Shown here: piece by piece, positions 1 through 7,976 of the stretch | Layout: the number at the start of each line of letters is the position of its first letter | Position numbering within the stretch: position 1 is the first letter of the stretch | Assembly (NCBI RefSeq): GCF_027019125.1 | Contig: NZ_JALUXE010000002.1 | Location: 1-64,000 of the forward strand | Reading direction: 5' to 3' | Source of the DNA: Roseovarius sp. | Lineage (GTDB): Bacteria; Pseudomonadota; Alphaproteobacteria; Rhodobacterales; Rhodobacteraceae | DNA: 64,000 nt | Translations under genes and position numbers: made by a program | The notes under the pieces: generated by a model | Seen by the model: only the letters and a program-made list of their open reading frames with translations | Told to the model about the DNA's origin: nothing | Databases searched by the model: none

Positions 1-136
1 AACCGTCGAATAAGTCGGGTGCCCTGACCTCTGCCAACATCGCAAGGAGAACTATCATGACGAGCGGCATTCAAGCCGGGCGGCGGGAAAGCTGTGCTTA
101 TCCTCTTGACGAATGGTCATCGGAGTTTTCGAAGTG

Positions 137-709
137 TCATTCAAACAGTTCCTTTATGAATTGCTGTTCTTCTTCGACGCCGATGCCGGTGTAGCCATCT
201 GCGGCAATCTCTGCCTTGACGCGCGGGTCGCGGCGGAACCATGGTCCCTTGCCAGCCGCCTCGGGGTGGTTCTTTGCCCATTCTGCGGTCCAGCGGTTGG
301 CAGCGGTCCATTCAGCATCGCCCACAGCGCGGATTTTTTGCACCAGGTAGATGTTGGTCGCCTTGAGGTCGGGGTCCTCGATCAAGAGGCCATCAACCTC
401 GACCTGCCTGCCACAGAAGGGCAGCAGTTCAACTGCGGCCCCTGTGAACGCCGCCTGCGCGTTCTTGTTGGGATAGACCAGAACATTGTCAACGTCGCGC
501 AGCAAACCCATCTGGCGCGCACCGCCACCGCAATCCGCGGGGCAATCGCCGGTGAGTTCGCACAGGATATCCACCACCTTGGCCTCGAACCGCGCGGGTT
601 GCTCGGCGTAGAGGTTCCATGTTTTCGCCTCGGACCCTTGGGAAAAGTCCTGCGCGCCAGCAGGCAATGCCAGGGCGGTCAACGCGAGAGTCATCAGAAC
701 ATTTTTCAT
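137..709 (-). CDS. Secreted Cys-containing protein, function unknown
   Basis: 190 residues. The first ~19 residues form a typical Sec signal peptide ending in a PAGA-Q type cleavage site, so the product is probably periplasmic. The mature part has a beta-rich segment (V-V-D-I-L-C) followed by C-P-A-D-C, a G-L-L motif and an E-V-D-G-L-L motif. The gene 11 bases upstream encodes a protein with the same order of motifs (D-x-x-C, C-x3-C, G-L-L, D-G-L-L), so the two look like diverged paralogues in one operon. The open frame runs further upstream, but the Met at 709 follows a G-rich ribosome-binding site and starts the signal peptide. The function is not recognised; the paired cysteines could bind metal or form a disulfide. 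Confidence 0.72.
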   Translation of the reverse strand: MKNVLMTLALTALALPAGAQDFSQGSEAKTWNLYAEQPARFEAKVVDILCELTGDCPADCGGGARQMGLLRDVDNVLVYPNKNAQAAFTGAAVELLPFCGRQVEVDGLLIEDPDLKATNIYLVQKIRAVGDAEWTAANRWTAEWAKNHPEAAGKGPWFRRDPRVKAEIAADGYTGIGVEEEQQFIKELFE

Positions 710-720
710 TGTGCGCCCCC

Positions 721-1173
721 TCACTTGCCCGGCTTCGGAATGGCAAAGGGGGGGACGGGCCCGTAATCCTCGTGGTTGAGTTTCGTGATCCCGTGATCCG
801 TGACCACGTCTTCTACCACCAGATAATTCAGCCCGTCGCGATGATAGAGCAGGCCATCCGCCGTAATCTCGTGGCTGGCAAGGCGCAGTTGCGTATCGCC
901 CCCGGCAGAGCCATCGTCCCCCTTGATCTTGAGCACCATGTAGACCTGACCGTCTTCGCCCAGCAGGCCCACAGGGATACCCCCGGCCGAACACCAGAGC
1001 GCACAGGTATGATGCGCCGTGCCAGTTACCGCGTCGGGGCCACCCATCACGCCGGAGTAATAGCACCACGTATCAATGATCTCGCCCCGGACTTGAATGC
1101 GTTCGCCTTCGGCCGCCAAAGCGGCCATTGGCATAGGCAGCAACAGTGCTGCCGTTAACAGTCTCATACGCAT
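721..1173 (-). CDS. Secreted Cys-rich protein, function unknown
   Basis: 150 residues. The signal peptide covers about residues 1-20 (A-L-A-A). The mature protein begins with an OB-fold-like strand (I-Q-V-R-G-E-I-I-D-T-W-C) and continues with H-H-T-C-A-L-W-C, then G-G-I-P-V-G-L-L, and later a D-G-L-L motif. Three cysteines plus two histidines could make a metal or redox site. GGAGG lies seven bases before the ATG. The paralogous secreted gene follows after 11 bases, so the two are probably co-transcribed. I do not recognise a named family. Confidence 0.75.
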   Translation of the reverse strand: MRMRLLTAALLLPMPMAALAAEGERIQVRGEIIDTWCYYSGVMGGPDAVTGTAHHTCALWCSAGGIPVGLLGEDGQVYMVLKIKGDDGSAGGDTQLRLASHEITADGLLYHRDGLNYLVVEDVVTDHGITKLNHEDYGPVPPFAIPKPGK

Positions 1174-1569
1174 GGTTCCACCTCCAAGGCTGTGCAGTTC
1201 TTGCTGTGGAATTAATCACTTAATGCTGGCCACAGCCAAATAAAGTTTCTGTCAGGTTCTGGTGAGAAGTTACCCAAGCGGGACATTCGGCACCGGCGGA
1301 CACGTCAAACATTGCTCGTCGAGCGGCGGGTCTGCGCATGACGCATCTCGACAGGCCGACCCGGGCACCTTGGGATAGTACCATGTTCTCGCTCTGGGGA
1401 TACCAGTTCCTGTGACACGCCCTTCAGACGTCGGACGCCGGCACGATAAGCCCGTGGAGGGGAGTTGGGGCGCTAAAGACACGAAATTCAGAGAATTTAC
1501 ATAGCACGCCATGAAATCGGCATGTTTCGGGGTTATCTGGACGTCTGAGGCAGCAAGAGGAGAGACGCG
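1174..1569. other. Intergenic region with an inverted repeat
   Basis: No convincing gene is seen in these 396 bases between the secreted-protein pair (minus) and the microprotein (plus). The only clear structure is an inverted repeat, GCTGTGG at 1203-1209 and CCACAGC at 1230-1236, with an AT-rich 20-base spacer. It lies about 30-60 bases upstream of the secreted-protein start, where an operator or promoter could be. I found no promoter with two good hexamers. Confidence 0.4.
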
Positions 1570-1746
1570 ATGAACGTCAACCAGATGATCAACATGGTTA
1601 TGCGGATGATTCTGCAGCGGGTGATGCGCAGCGGCATGGACGCGGTGAGCAAGCGCATGAGCGGCGGCGACGATGCGGCCGCGCGCAAGACCATGCAACG
1701 CGGACGGCAGGTGATGAAAATTGGCCGCAAGATGGGGCGCTTTTAA
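1570..1746 (+). CDS. 58-residue basic microprotein, conserved-type hypothetical
   Basis: 58 residues, very rich in Met, Arg and Lys (N-terminus M-N-V-N-Q-M-I-N-M-V, C-terminus K-I-G-R-K-M-G-R-F). A ribosome-binding site AAGAGGAG lies about 8 bases before the ATG. The N-terminal 22 residues form an amphipathic or weakly hydrophobic helix, and the rest is basic. Its TAA stop overlaps the stop of the convergent dCTP deaminase gene by two bases. From memory, similar short Met/Arg-rich proteins occur in other Rhodobacteraceae, but no function is known to me. Codon choice is GC-rich like its neighbours. It could be membrane-associated or nucleic-acid binding. Confidence 0.65.
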   Translation: MNVNQMINMVMRMILQRVMRSGMDAVSKRMSGGDDAAARKTMQRGRQVMKIGRKMGRF

Positions 1747-2816
1747 GCCTTGAAATGCTTGGAGAGCTTCAGGCCCTGACCCTGATAGTTCGACGCGATG
1801 CCTGCGCCGTAGAGTTGGTCGGGCACCTTGTCCATGTGCTCGTAGACCAAGCGTCCGACGATCTGGCCATGTTCCAGGACAAACGGGGCCTCGTGGCAGC
1901 GCACTTCCAGCACGCCGCGTGAGCCGGTGCCGCCCGCCGCCGCATGGCCAAACCCGGGATCGAAAAAGCCCGCGTAATGCACCCGGAATTCGCCGACCAT
2001 GGCCACATAAGGAGCCATTTCTGCGGCGCATTCAGGGGGGATATGCACGGATTCGCGGCTGACGAGGATGTAGAACGCACCGGGATCAAGGATGATCTGG
2101 CCGTTGTCGGAATGCACCTCTTCCCAATAGGAAGCGGGATCGTAATGGCCGATGCGGTCTAGGTCGATCACGCCGGTATGGGGCTTGGCGCGGTAGCCGA
2201 CCAGCGTTCCCGAGTCCGGGCGCAGATCGACGGAAAAGCCAAGCCCATCGTCGATCATCGCGTCCCCATCCACCAGCGGCGTTTGCGCGTGGAGCGCGCG
2301 CAGGGCATCGTCCGAAAGCACGGCCTGACCGGCGCGAAAGCGGATCTGGTTGAGCCGCATACCGGGGCGCACGAGCACGGAAAAGGAGCGCGGGCAAATC
2401 TCGGCATAGAGCGGGCCGGTGTATCCGGGGCTTACGCGGTCGAATTCCACGCCGCCATCGGTGATGAGGCGGGTCAGCAGGTCAAGCCGCCCGGTCGAGG
2501 ATTTGGCATTGGCCACCGCCTGCACGCCCTTGGGCAGGGCGAGCGTTTCCATCAAGGGCACGACATAGACGCAGCCCTTTTCCAGAACGGCCCCAGCGCT
2601 CAGGTCGATGCGATGCATTTCGAATTCCGCGAGGCGGTCCGTGACCGTGCGCCCCGCGCCCGTGAGAAAGGAGGCGCGCACGCGGTAGGCAACCTTACCC
2701 AAACGCAGGTCTAGACTGGCGGGTTGGACCTGTTCAGGCAGGATGGCGGGTGCCGCGGAAAGCGTGCCCGCGTCGATCATCGCCCGAATTTGCTGGCTGG
2801 AAAGAACCCCGGTCAT
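1743..2816 (-). CDS. dcd: 2'-deoxycytidine 5'-triphosphate deaminase (long form)
   Basis: 357 residues, about twice the usual Dcd length, matching the long alphaproteobacterial form in which two dCTPase-like halves are joined. It would convert dCTP to dUTP, the first step to dTMP in the cytosol. The N-terminal half has Q-P-A-S-L-D-L-R-L-G near residue 32 and a K-S-S-T-G-R-L-D motif. The C-terminal half has V-S-R-E-S-V-H-I-P-P and H-Y-A-G-F-F-D-P-G-F-G, the dUTPase/Dcd fold motif around the nucleotide site. A G-rich ribosome-binding site precedes the ATG. It stands alone; the next upstream feature is tRNA-Pro. Family assignment is firm, and which half is catalytic is not settled from sequence alone. 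Confidence 0.9.
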   Translation of the reverse strand: MTGVLSSQQIRAMIDAGTLSAAPAILPEQVQPASLDLRLGKVAYRVRASFLTGAGRTVTDRLAEFEMHRIDLSAGAVLEKGCVYVVPLMETLALPKGVQAVANAKSSTGRLDLLTRLITDGGVEFDRVSPGYTGPLYAEICPRSFSVLVRPGMRLNQIRFRAGQAVLSDDALRALHAQTPLVDGDAMIDDGLGFSVDLRPDSGTLVGYRAKPHTGVIDLDRIGHYDPASYWEEVHSDNGQIILDPGAFYILVSRESVHIPPECAAEMAPYVAMVGEFRVHYAGFFDPGFGHAAAGGTGSRGVLEVRCHEAPFVLEHGQIVGRLVYEHMDKVPDQLYGAGIASNYQGQGLKLSKHFKA

Positions 2817-2894
2817 CTCTGCCCCCTCTCGTTGCGCCCCGCTATCTGGTCAGGGTGCCCGAGGGGCCGAGGCGGGCGGGATCGTCGGTAGTTA

Positions 2895-2971
2895 TGGTCG
2901 GGCTAGCAGGACTTGAACCTGCGACCTTCCGTCCCCCAGACGGACGCGCTACCAGGCTGCGCTATAGCCCG
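2895..2971 (-). tRNA. tRNA-Pro (anticodon GGG)
   Basis: 77 bases with an encoded CCA end. The acceptor stem CGGGCTA pairs with TAGCCCG, and the discriminator base is A. The anticodon arm is TCCGT-CTGGGGG-ACGGA, placing GGG at positions 34-36. The T arm is GCAGG-TTCAAGT-CCTGC. The D arm has the G-C-G-C-A-G-C-C-T-G-G-T-A-G-C-G-C pattern of proline tRNAs. Confidence 0.96.
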
Positions 2972-3038
2972 ACGATGGGGTGTTCATAGCGATTTTGACC
3001 GCCGGGGCAAGAGGGAAATCCCGAAATCGGGCAGGGAT

Positions 3039-3893
3039 TTAGCGGTCTTTTGTGTGAGCGGCGACATGCGCGCGGAGATTGGCGACAAGCGGCGCAAGCC
3101 GCGCGGCGCACTCGTGCGATACCGGCCGGGGCAGGGTGCCGATGGCTGTGAGCAGACCCGGAGCCGCGTCGATCTGGTCCGATGGATCGGCGGGCAGGTC
3201 GAGCGCGGGCGGTGAGGCTGCCGCGCTGTCGTCAAGGCTTGGTTCTGCGGTGACCGGGTTTTCCTCTTCGGACGAGGAGAGTTCGGTCGTCTCTGCTGCG
3301 GGCACCGGTTCCACTACGGATTCGGGCTCTGGCGCAGGGGATGGTTCGGTCGAGAGTTGCTCGACTTCTGGATCGGTTGTCGGGTCTGTTGGGGCCGTTT
3401 CCGGTGTCGGGTCGGAAAGCGGGGCGGCAGCCTCCGTCGTTGCGTCGCCCTCTGACCACAGGTTGCCCTGAGGGTCTGTGTTGATCTCGTCGGCGGACGT
3501 GTCGGTTTCCGTGTCCTGAGGCTCGGCGGGGCGCGTGAAGGCCACGACTTCGGCCGGTTTTGCCGGGCTGGGGGCCACGTCGAGTGCGATGTCGCTAACT
3601 TCGCCTTGAGAAGAATCTTCCAACGGCGGTGACATGTTGGCGACCTGCTGGATACCATTCTCGCGCAGGTATTTCTGCGCGCCCTTGATGGTCATGCCCT
3701 GATCGTGCAGCAGCACCTTGATGCCCCCAAGAAGTGCCATGTCGGCGGGACGGTAATAGCGCCGTCCGCCTGCACGTTTGACGGGCTTGACCTGGGTGAA
3801 TTTACTCTCCCAGAACCGCAGCACATGCGCTGGAACGTCCAGCCAATCCGCGACCTCGCTTATGGTTCGAAAGGCGTCGGCGGCTTTGCCCAT
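3039..3893 (-). CDS. MerR-family transcriptional regulator with long acidic C-terminal region
   Basis: 284 residues. Residues ~8-75 are a MerR winged-helix DNA-binding domain ([13 protein letters not shown], then L-R-F-W-E, then R-R-Y-Y-R-P-A-D). No typical MerR dimerisation helix or effector domain follows. Residues ~90-235 are low-complexity, rich in Pro, Glu, Thr, Ser and Ala and strongly acidic, and the last ~45 residues look folded and helical again. It lies 14 bases after ihfA on the same strand, the common alphaproteobacterial arrangement, so it is probably co-transcribed with ihfA. No effector or target is known to me. The acidic linker suggests a partner-binding role rather than metal sensing; no metal-binding Cys cluster is present. 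Confidence 0.88.
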   Translation of the reverse strand: MGKAADAFRTISEVADWLDVPAHVLRFWESKFTQVKPVKRAGGRRYYRPADMALLGGIKVLLHDQGMTIKGAQKYLRENGIQQVANMSPPLEDSSQGEVSDIALDVAPSPAKPAEVVAFTRPAEPQDTETDTSADEINTDPQGNLWSEGDATTEAAAPLSDPTPETAPTDPTTDPEVEQLSTEPSPAPEPESVVEPVPAAETTELSSSEEENPVTAEPSLDDSAAASPPALDLPADPSDQIDAAPGLLTAIGTLPRPVSHECAARLAPLVANLRAHVAAHTKDR

Positions 3894-3907
3894 GGGCGAC
3901 GTTTTCC

Positions 3908-4210
3908 TCAGCTCTTGGTGCCGTCGGCGACGCGGTCTTTCATCAGGTGGGAGGGCCGGAAGGTCAGAACCCGGCGGGGGTTGATCGGCACTTCTTCGCC
4001 CGTCTTGGGGTTGCGGCCCACGCGCGCCGTCTTGTCACGCACCGAGAATGTGCCGAAGGACGAAATCTTGACCTGCTCGCCGCGCACGAGGGCGTCGGAC
4101 ATATGGCCCAGAACGCTCTCGACCAGCTGGGCCGCGTCGTTGCGAGATAAACCCACCTCGCGAAAGATGGCCTCGCTCAAATCCATTCGTGTCAATGTCT
4201 TGTCAGTCAT
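3908..4210 (-). CDS. ihfA: Integration host factor subunit alpha
   Basis: 100 residues, the normal IHF-alpha length, when started at the Met at 4210 ([11 protein letters not shown]). The frame is open upstream for 20 more codons, but that stretch is basic and unlike the family. Motifs are G-L-S-R-N-D-A-A, the arm region [12 protein letters not shown] with the intercalating Pro, and R-V-L-T-F-R-P-S. The product bends DNA as a heterodimer with IHF-beta, which is not in this window. It lies between fabH and merR on the same strand. The 111-base gap to fabH may hold its own promoter, but no clear hexamers were found. Confidence 0.95.
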   Translation of the reverse strand: MTDKTLTRMDLSEAIFREVGLSRNDAAQLVESVLGHMSDALVRGEQVKISSFGTFSVRDKTARVGRNPKTGEEVPINPRRVLTFRPSHLMKDRVADGTKS

Positions 4211-4321
4211 CACATCCCCGCGATTTTTTTCACACACTTTGCGGCGAAGAATTTTCCGAGTCAATCTCAACCACTTAGCGGCAGCCGTTCACCTGCGAGT
4301 TTTCGCGCATTTTCTGGCGTT

Positions 4322-5296
4322 TTACCAGCGAAGGGCGACTGCACCCCAGGCGAGACCGCCGCCGATTGCCTCGGCGAGGAGCAGATCGCCACGCTTGATC
4401 TTGCCCGAGGCGACGCCCACCGACAGGGCAAGCGGGATGGAGGCGGCGGAGGTGTTACCGTGATCCTGCACCGTGACGATCACGCGATCCATCGACAGGC
4501 CCAGTTTCTTGGCCGTGCCCTGGATGATGCGGATATTGGCCTGATGCGGCACGATCCAGTCGACATCGGACCCGGCAAGCCCGATTTTCGCGAGTGCGGT
4601 CTCGGCGGTGGAGGCGAGTTTCTCGACCGCCTGCCGGAACAGGGCATTGCCCTGCATCCGCAATTTGCCCGCTTCGCCGCTGGTCGAGACCCCGCCATCG
4701 ACATAGAGCATGTCGCGGTAGCGCCCGTCGGAATTGAGGTCGGCAGAGAGAATGCCGCGATCTTCGGAGGTGCCGGCGCCTTCTTCCAGACCGAGGACGA
4801 GCGCGCCTGCGCCATCGCCAAAGAGCACGCAGGTCGAACGGTCTGTCCAGTCCATGATGCGGCTGAAGGTTTCGGCACCGATCACCAGCACGCGCTGTGC
4901 CTGGCCCGAGAGAAGCAGCGCATTGGCGGTGGTGAGGGCATAGATGAAGCCCGCGCAGACGGCCTGTACGTCAAAGCCGAAGCCGCGCGTCATACCCAGT
5001 TCGCTTTGCACCATCGTCGCGACCGAGGGAAAGGTCAGGTCCGGGGTCGAGGTTGCCACGACGATGCCGTCGATGTCATCGGGTCCGAGGCCCGCGTTTT
5101 CCAGTGCGGCACGGGCGGCGCGCACGGCGAGGTCCGAAGTGGGTTGATCCTCGGCGGCGAAATGACGGCGTTCAATACCCGAGCGCGTGCGAATCCATTC
5201 ATCTGACGTATCGAGCGTTTTCTCGAATTCCGCGTTGGGAACGATGCGGTCAGGCAGATAATGTCCGATGCCTTGGACGACGGCGCGCAGTGTCAT
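4322..5296 (-). CDS. fabH: Beta-ketoacyl-ACP synthase III
   Basis: 324 residues, normal for FabH. It condenses acetyl-CoA with malonyl-ACP to start fatty acid synthesis in the cytosol. The catalytic Cys is Cys114 in D-V-Q-A-V-C-A-G-F. The His and Asn of the triad lie in W-I-V-P-H-Q-A-N and H-G-N-T-S-A-A-S. The ATG overlaps the plsX stop by four bases (ATGA), so the two are translationally coupled. The order plsX-fabH-ihfA is the usual alphaproteobacterial one. Confidence 0.97.
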   Translation of the reverse strand: MTLRAVVQGIGHYLPDRIVPNAEFEKTLDTSDEWIRTRSGIERRHFAAEDQPTSDLAVRAARAALENAGLGPDDIDGIVVATSTPDLTFPSVATMVQSELGMTRGFGFDVQAVCAGFIYALTTANALLLSGQAQRVLVIGAETFSRIMDWTDRSTCVLFGDGAGALVLGLEEGAGTSEDRGILSADLNSDGRYRDMLYVDGGVSTSGEAGKLRMQGNALFRQAVEKLASTAETALAKIGLAGSDVDWIVPHQANIRIIQGTAKKLGLSMDRVIVTVQDHGNTSAASIPLALSVGVASGKIKRGDLLLAEAIGGGLAWGAVALRW

Positions 5297-6399
5297 TCAG
5301 ATTCGGCCTCTGGTTGGGGCTCTGGAGGGGCATCCTGATCCAGCAGGGCGGCAGAGGCAACCCGTGCCGCCAGACGTTCGGAAAAGCCCGATTGCGCCAG
5401 CTCGAACGCCAGCTTGATCGCGGAGGATACGCCCATGTAATCGGCGGCCCCGTGGGATTTGACCACGGTGCCATTGAGCCCGAGGAACACCCCGCCATTG
5501 GCCCGGCGCGGGTCGATCCGCTTTTTCAGGCGCGCGAGCGAGGTATAGGCCAGAACCGAAGCCAGCCGCGACAGCAGCGAATAGGCAAAGGCCTCGCGCA
5601 GCAGGTCCGCGATGAGCTTGGCAATACCTTCGCCGGTCTTGAGCGCCACGTTGCCGGTGAATCCGTCGGTGACGATCACATCGCATTTGGTGCCGGGCAG
5701 GTCGCGGCCTTCGACAAAGCCCACGAAGTCGAAATCGGCAATGCGCGCATTGGCGGCAATGAGATCATAGGCCTCTTTCAACTCGGCGCGGCCCTTGTGC
5801 TCTTCGGTGCCGACGTTGAGGAGGCCGATGCGCGGGCGTTCGAGACCGAAGCCGTTGCGCGCATAAGAGGCCCCCATCAGGGCGTATTGCATGAGGTCCT
5901 TGGCGTCGGCGCGGATGTCGGCCCCGCCGTCGAGCATGATGTTGTGCTTTTGCGGGTTCTGCGAGGGCCACATCACCGCGATGGCGGGACGGTAGATGCC
6001 CGGCAGCTTGCGCAGGCGCAGCACCGACATGAGCATGAGCGCGCCCGTGTTCCCGCAAGAAACACAGACGGTTGCCTCGCCCAGACGGACCGATTCAAGC
6101 GCAGACCACATCGACGTGTCGCGCCCGTGGCGCACCACATGCGAGGGCTTGTCGGTCATGTTGACGACTTCGGGCGCGTGACGCACCTCGCACCGCTCGG
6201 CCAGGCCACGACGCTTTGCGATCAGGCGTTCGAGCTCGTCCTTGGGGCCGTGCACGATAAAGCCGATATCGGGGTTTATGGACGCAGAATGGGCAATGCC
6301 GGCAACAACCGTTGCCGGCCCCTGATCCCCGCCCATGGCGTCAACCGAGATGATGGTGCGTCCTGCACCCGCCTTGGAATGGTCCCTGCGAGCGGTCAT
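5293..6399 (-). CDS. plsX: Phosphate acyltransferase PlsX
   Basis: 368 residues. PlsX makes acyl-phosphate from acyl-ACP, the first committed step of the PlsX-PlsY route to phosphatidic acid. The family signature near residue 17-30 is present (I-S-V-D-A-M-G-G-D-Q-G-P), as are S-C-G-N-T-G-A-L and D-G-F-T-G-N-V-A-L-K. The last ~20 residues are an acidic Pro/Glu tail. It lies 23 bases after rpmF and overlaps fabH by four bases. Linking lipid synthesis to rpmF in one transcript is common in Gram-negative bacteria. Confidence 0.97.
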   Translation of the reverse strand: MTARRDHSKAGAGRTIISVDAMGGDQGPATVVAGIAHSASINPDIGFIVHGPKDELERLIAKRRGLAERCEVRHAPEVVNMTDKPSHVVRHGRDTSMWSALESVRLGEATVCVSCGNTGALMLMSVLRLRKLPGIYRPAIAVMWPSQNPQKHNIMLDGGADIRADAKDLMQYALMGASYARNGFGLERPRIGLLNVGTEEHKGRAELKEAYDLIAANARIADFDFVGFVEGRDLPGTKCDVIVTDGFTGNVALKTGEGIAKLIADLLREAFAYSLLSRLASVLAYTSLARLKKRIDPRRANGGVFLGLNGTVVKSHGAADYMGVSSAIKLAFELAQSGFSERLAARVASAALLDQDAPPEPQPEAESE

Positions 6400-6422
6400 G
6401 CAGCAAATCGCCTATTGCGGGT

Positions 6423-6629
6423 TCAGGCCGCGTCGTCTTCCAGGTCGACTTCTTCCACCAATGCCACGACCTCACGGTCGGCATAGTGTCCGCACGCCGG
6501 GCACACGTGGTGCGGGCGCTTCAGTTCGCCGCAGTTGGTGCACTCGTTCGGGTTGCCTGCAACCAGCGCGTCATGTGCGCGGCGATTGTTGCGGCGCGAT
6601 TTCGATACTTTGTTCTGTTGGACGGCCAT
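6423..6629 (-). CDS. rpmF: 50S ribosomal protein L32
   Basis: 68 residues. The N-terminus [13 protein letters not shown] is typical of L32. C-T-N-C and C-P-A-C (two C-x2-C pairs) form the zinc ribbon. The last ten residues are acidic. It is first in the run rpmF-plsX-fabH and has a candidate promoter 59-85 bases upstream of its start. Confidence 0.97.
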   Translation of the reverse strand: MAVQQNKVSKSRRNNRRAHDALVAGNPNECTNCGELKRPHHVCPACGHYADREVVALVEEVDLEDDAA

Positions 6630-6687
6630 GTCGCAACCTCAATTCCTGTGGGCCGATATGGCCCTGTTTCACGGGTGTTCGCGGCTC

Positions 6688-6714
6688 TTAATATGTTACG
6701 AGCCGCCGGTTCAA
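6688..6714 (-). promoter_or_regulatory. Candidate rpmF promoter inside an inverted repeat
   Basis: Read on the minus strand, TTGAAC (6714-6709) and TATTAA (6693-6688) are separated by 15 bases, shorter than the usual 17. The -10 box sits between the arms of a 7-base inverted repeat, GCGGCTC at 6681-6687 and GAGCCGC at 6700-6706. The arms may be an operator for the rpmF-plsX-fabH operon or a weak terminator for the DUF177 gene. Confidence 0.35.
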
Positions 6715-6790
6715 CCCCAAATTCCGGTGAGAGCGGGAAAATACAGAGATTTGATGCGGGGGCAAGCGATTCTTGGGGGTAAGTCGGTGA

Positions 6791-7354
6791 TCAGTTCTCG
6801 TCCGGCTTGCCCAGCTTGTCGCGCAGAGTTGAAAGGGCGGCAAAGGGCTTGGTGTCCTCGTCCTGCATGGGTGTCACGCCCTCTTCGGCCACGGTCAATT
6901 GGCCAAGTTCGGCACCGTCGCTGCGTGGATAGGGGGGCAGGGCGAGGCTGAGCGCCTCGACCATCACGCGCCACAGGTCGATTTCCGTGCCCAGCGGTTC
7001 GAGCGTATCATCCTCGGGCATTTCAATTTCGGCACCGGGTTCGGGTGTTTCAAGCGCCGCATCGGGCGAAAAGCGCCGGATCACCGGTTCGTCAATGCGG
7101 GTCTGCACCGGATCAAGCGTGACGACACAGGCTTGGGTCACGGTGGCGCCGAGATCGGCGCGCAAGAGCCAGTCCGTGCGCCCCTCGGCGGTGAGGCTGC
7201 CGCGCAGGCGCAGCTTGCGCAGGCCAAGCAGCCCGAGATCCTCTGAAATGCGCGCCATCTCGGCCGCGTCGGGGGCAAGATCAAAGTTCACGGGGTGCCG
7301 CGCCGACAGGTCGGACACGCGGATCGCTCGGGTGTTTTGCGGGTGCTGTGACAT
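6791..7354 (-). CDS. YceD/DUF177-family protein (possible 23S rRNA accumulation factor)
   Basis: 187 residues. The DUF177 pattern is visible: an acidic, mainly beta N-terminal half, then a centre with V-T-Q-A-C-V-V-T-L-D-P-V and a C-terminal half with I-D-L-W-R-V-M-V-E-A-L-S-L-A-L-P-P-Y-P-R-S-D-G. In many bacteria this gene lies directly upstream of rpmF, as here, though 161 bases separate them. E. coli YceD is implicated in 23S rRNA accumulation. The start at 7354 is 88 bases from the divergent lipoprotein gene, so the two share a promoter region. Confidence 0.85.
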   Translation of the reverse strand: MSQHPQNTRAIRVSDLSARHPVNFDLAPDAAEMARISEDLGLLGLRKLRLRGSLTAEGRTDWLLRADLGATVTQACVVTLDPVQTRIDEPVIRRFSPDAALETPEPGAEIEMPEDDTLEPLGTEIDLWRVMVEALSLALPPYPRSDGAELGQLTVAEEGVTPMQDEDTKPFAALSTLRDKLGKPDEN

Positions 7355-7442
7355 CTTTCCCCTCGCTTCCTTTCTTGAACCATTGCATCACCTTGTTGTA
7401 AGCGGGATAAAAGCCGCGACCGGCCGATACAAGAGGGCAGAG

Positions 7443-7898
7443 ATGACAGCGATCCGAAACCGAGTGATCAGCGCCTTGGCGCTTTGCTGTCTGATTGTCG
7501 TTACGGGCTGCTCTGCCACCTACCGCAATCACGGCTATGTTCCCCCCGAAGAGGATTTGCAAAACCTCGTCGTTGGGGTGGATACCCGCGCGACGGTGGA
7601 TGATGTGATCGGGCCGCCGTCGTTGTCGGGCGTGTTGGCGGATGGTGATTATTACTATGTGCGCAGCCGGGTGCGGGAATATGGCATGTTCCGCCCGCAG
7701 GTGGTCGAGCGCCGGGTTCTGGCGATTTCCTTCAATGACGATGACACCATCGCCAATATCGAGGAATTCGGGCTGGAAGATGGTCAGGTGGTTCCGATCG
7801 CGCGGCGCGTGACCGAGACATCTGTGGTCAGCAACGGCTTTATTCGCCAGCTCCTGAGCAACATCGGCAATATCAATCCTGCCTCCGCCTTCGAGTGA
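7443..7898 (+). CDS. bamE: BamE/SmpA-like outer-membrane assembly lipoprotein
   Basis: 151 residues. The lipobox is V-T-G-C near residue 22 after a hydrophobic signal. The SmpA/OmlA fold is recognisable from N-H-G-Y-V-P, L-x-x-L-x-x-G-x-D-T-R-A-x-V-D-D-V-I-G-P-P-S and the Y-Y-Y-V-R-S strand. BamE helps the BAM complex insert beta-barrel proteins at the outer membrane. The frame is open far upstream over the divergent gene, but the ATG at 7443 follows AGAGGG and begins the lipoprotein signal. The C-terminal half is longer than E. coli BamE, as is common in alphaproteobacteria. Confidence 0.88.
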   Translation: MTAIRNRVISALALCCLIVVTGCSATYRNHGYVPPEEDLQNLVVGVDTRATVDDVIGPPSLSGVLADGDYYYVRSRVREYGMFRPQVVERRVLAISFNDDDTIANIEEFGLEDGQVVPIARRVTETSVVSNGFIRQLLSNIGNINPASAFE

Positions 7899-7976
7899 GA
7901 GCGGTCATGCCGCTGTCACAGCTTGCGTGGTAGAGCGACCGGGACTAGGGTCGCTCAGCGCAGACGGGGTCGCGGC

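Noticed and set aside
57..194. 45-codon frame with an AAGGAG site at the left edge
   Set aside because: It runs into the 3' part of the secreted-protein gene on the other strand and its sequence is Ser/Cys-rich without family character. The ribosome-binding site alone is not enough.
4211..4270. N-terminal extension of IHF-alpha by 20 residues
   Set aside because: The extension is basic, unlike the family, and the Met at 4210 gives exactly the normal length.
7933..7956. Hairpin GAGCGACC/GGTCGCTC before olsB as a terminator of the BamE-like gene
   Set aside because: There is an 8-base stem but no T run on either strand. It may be a leader structure, but evidence is too thin for a feature.
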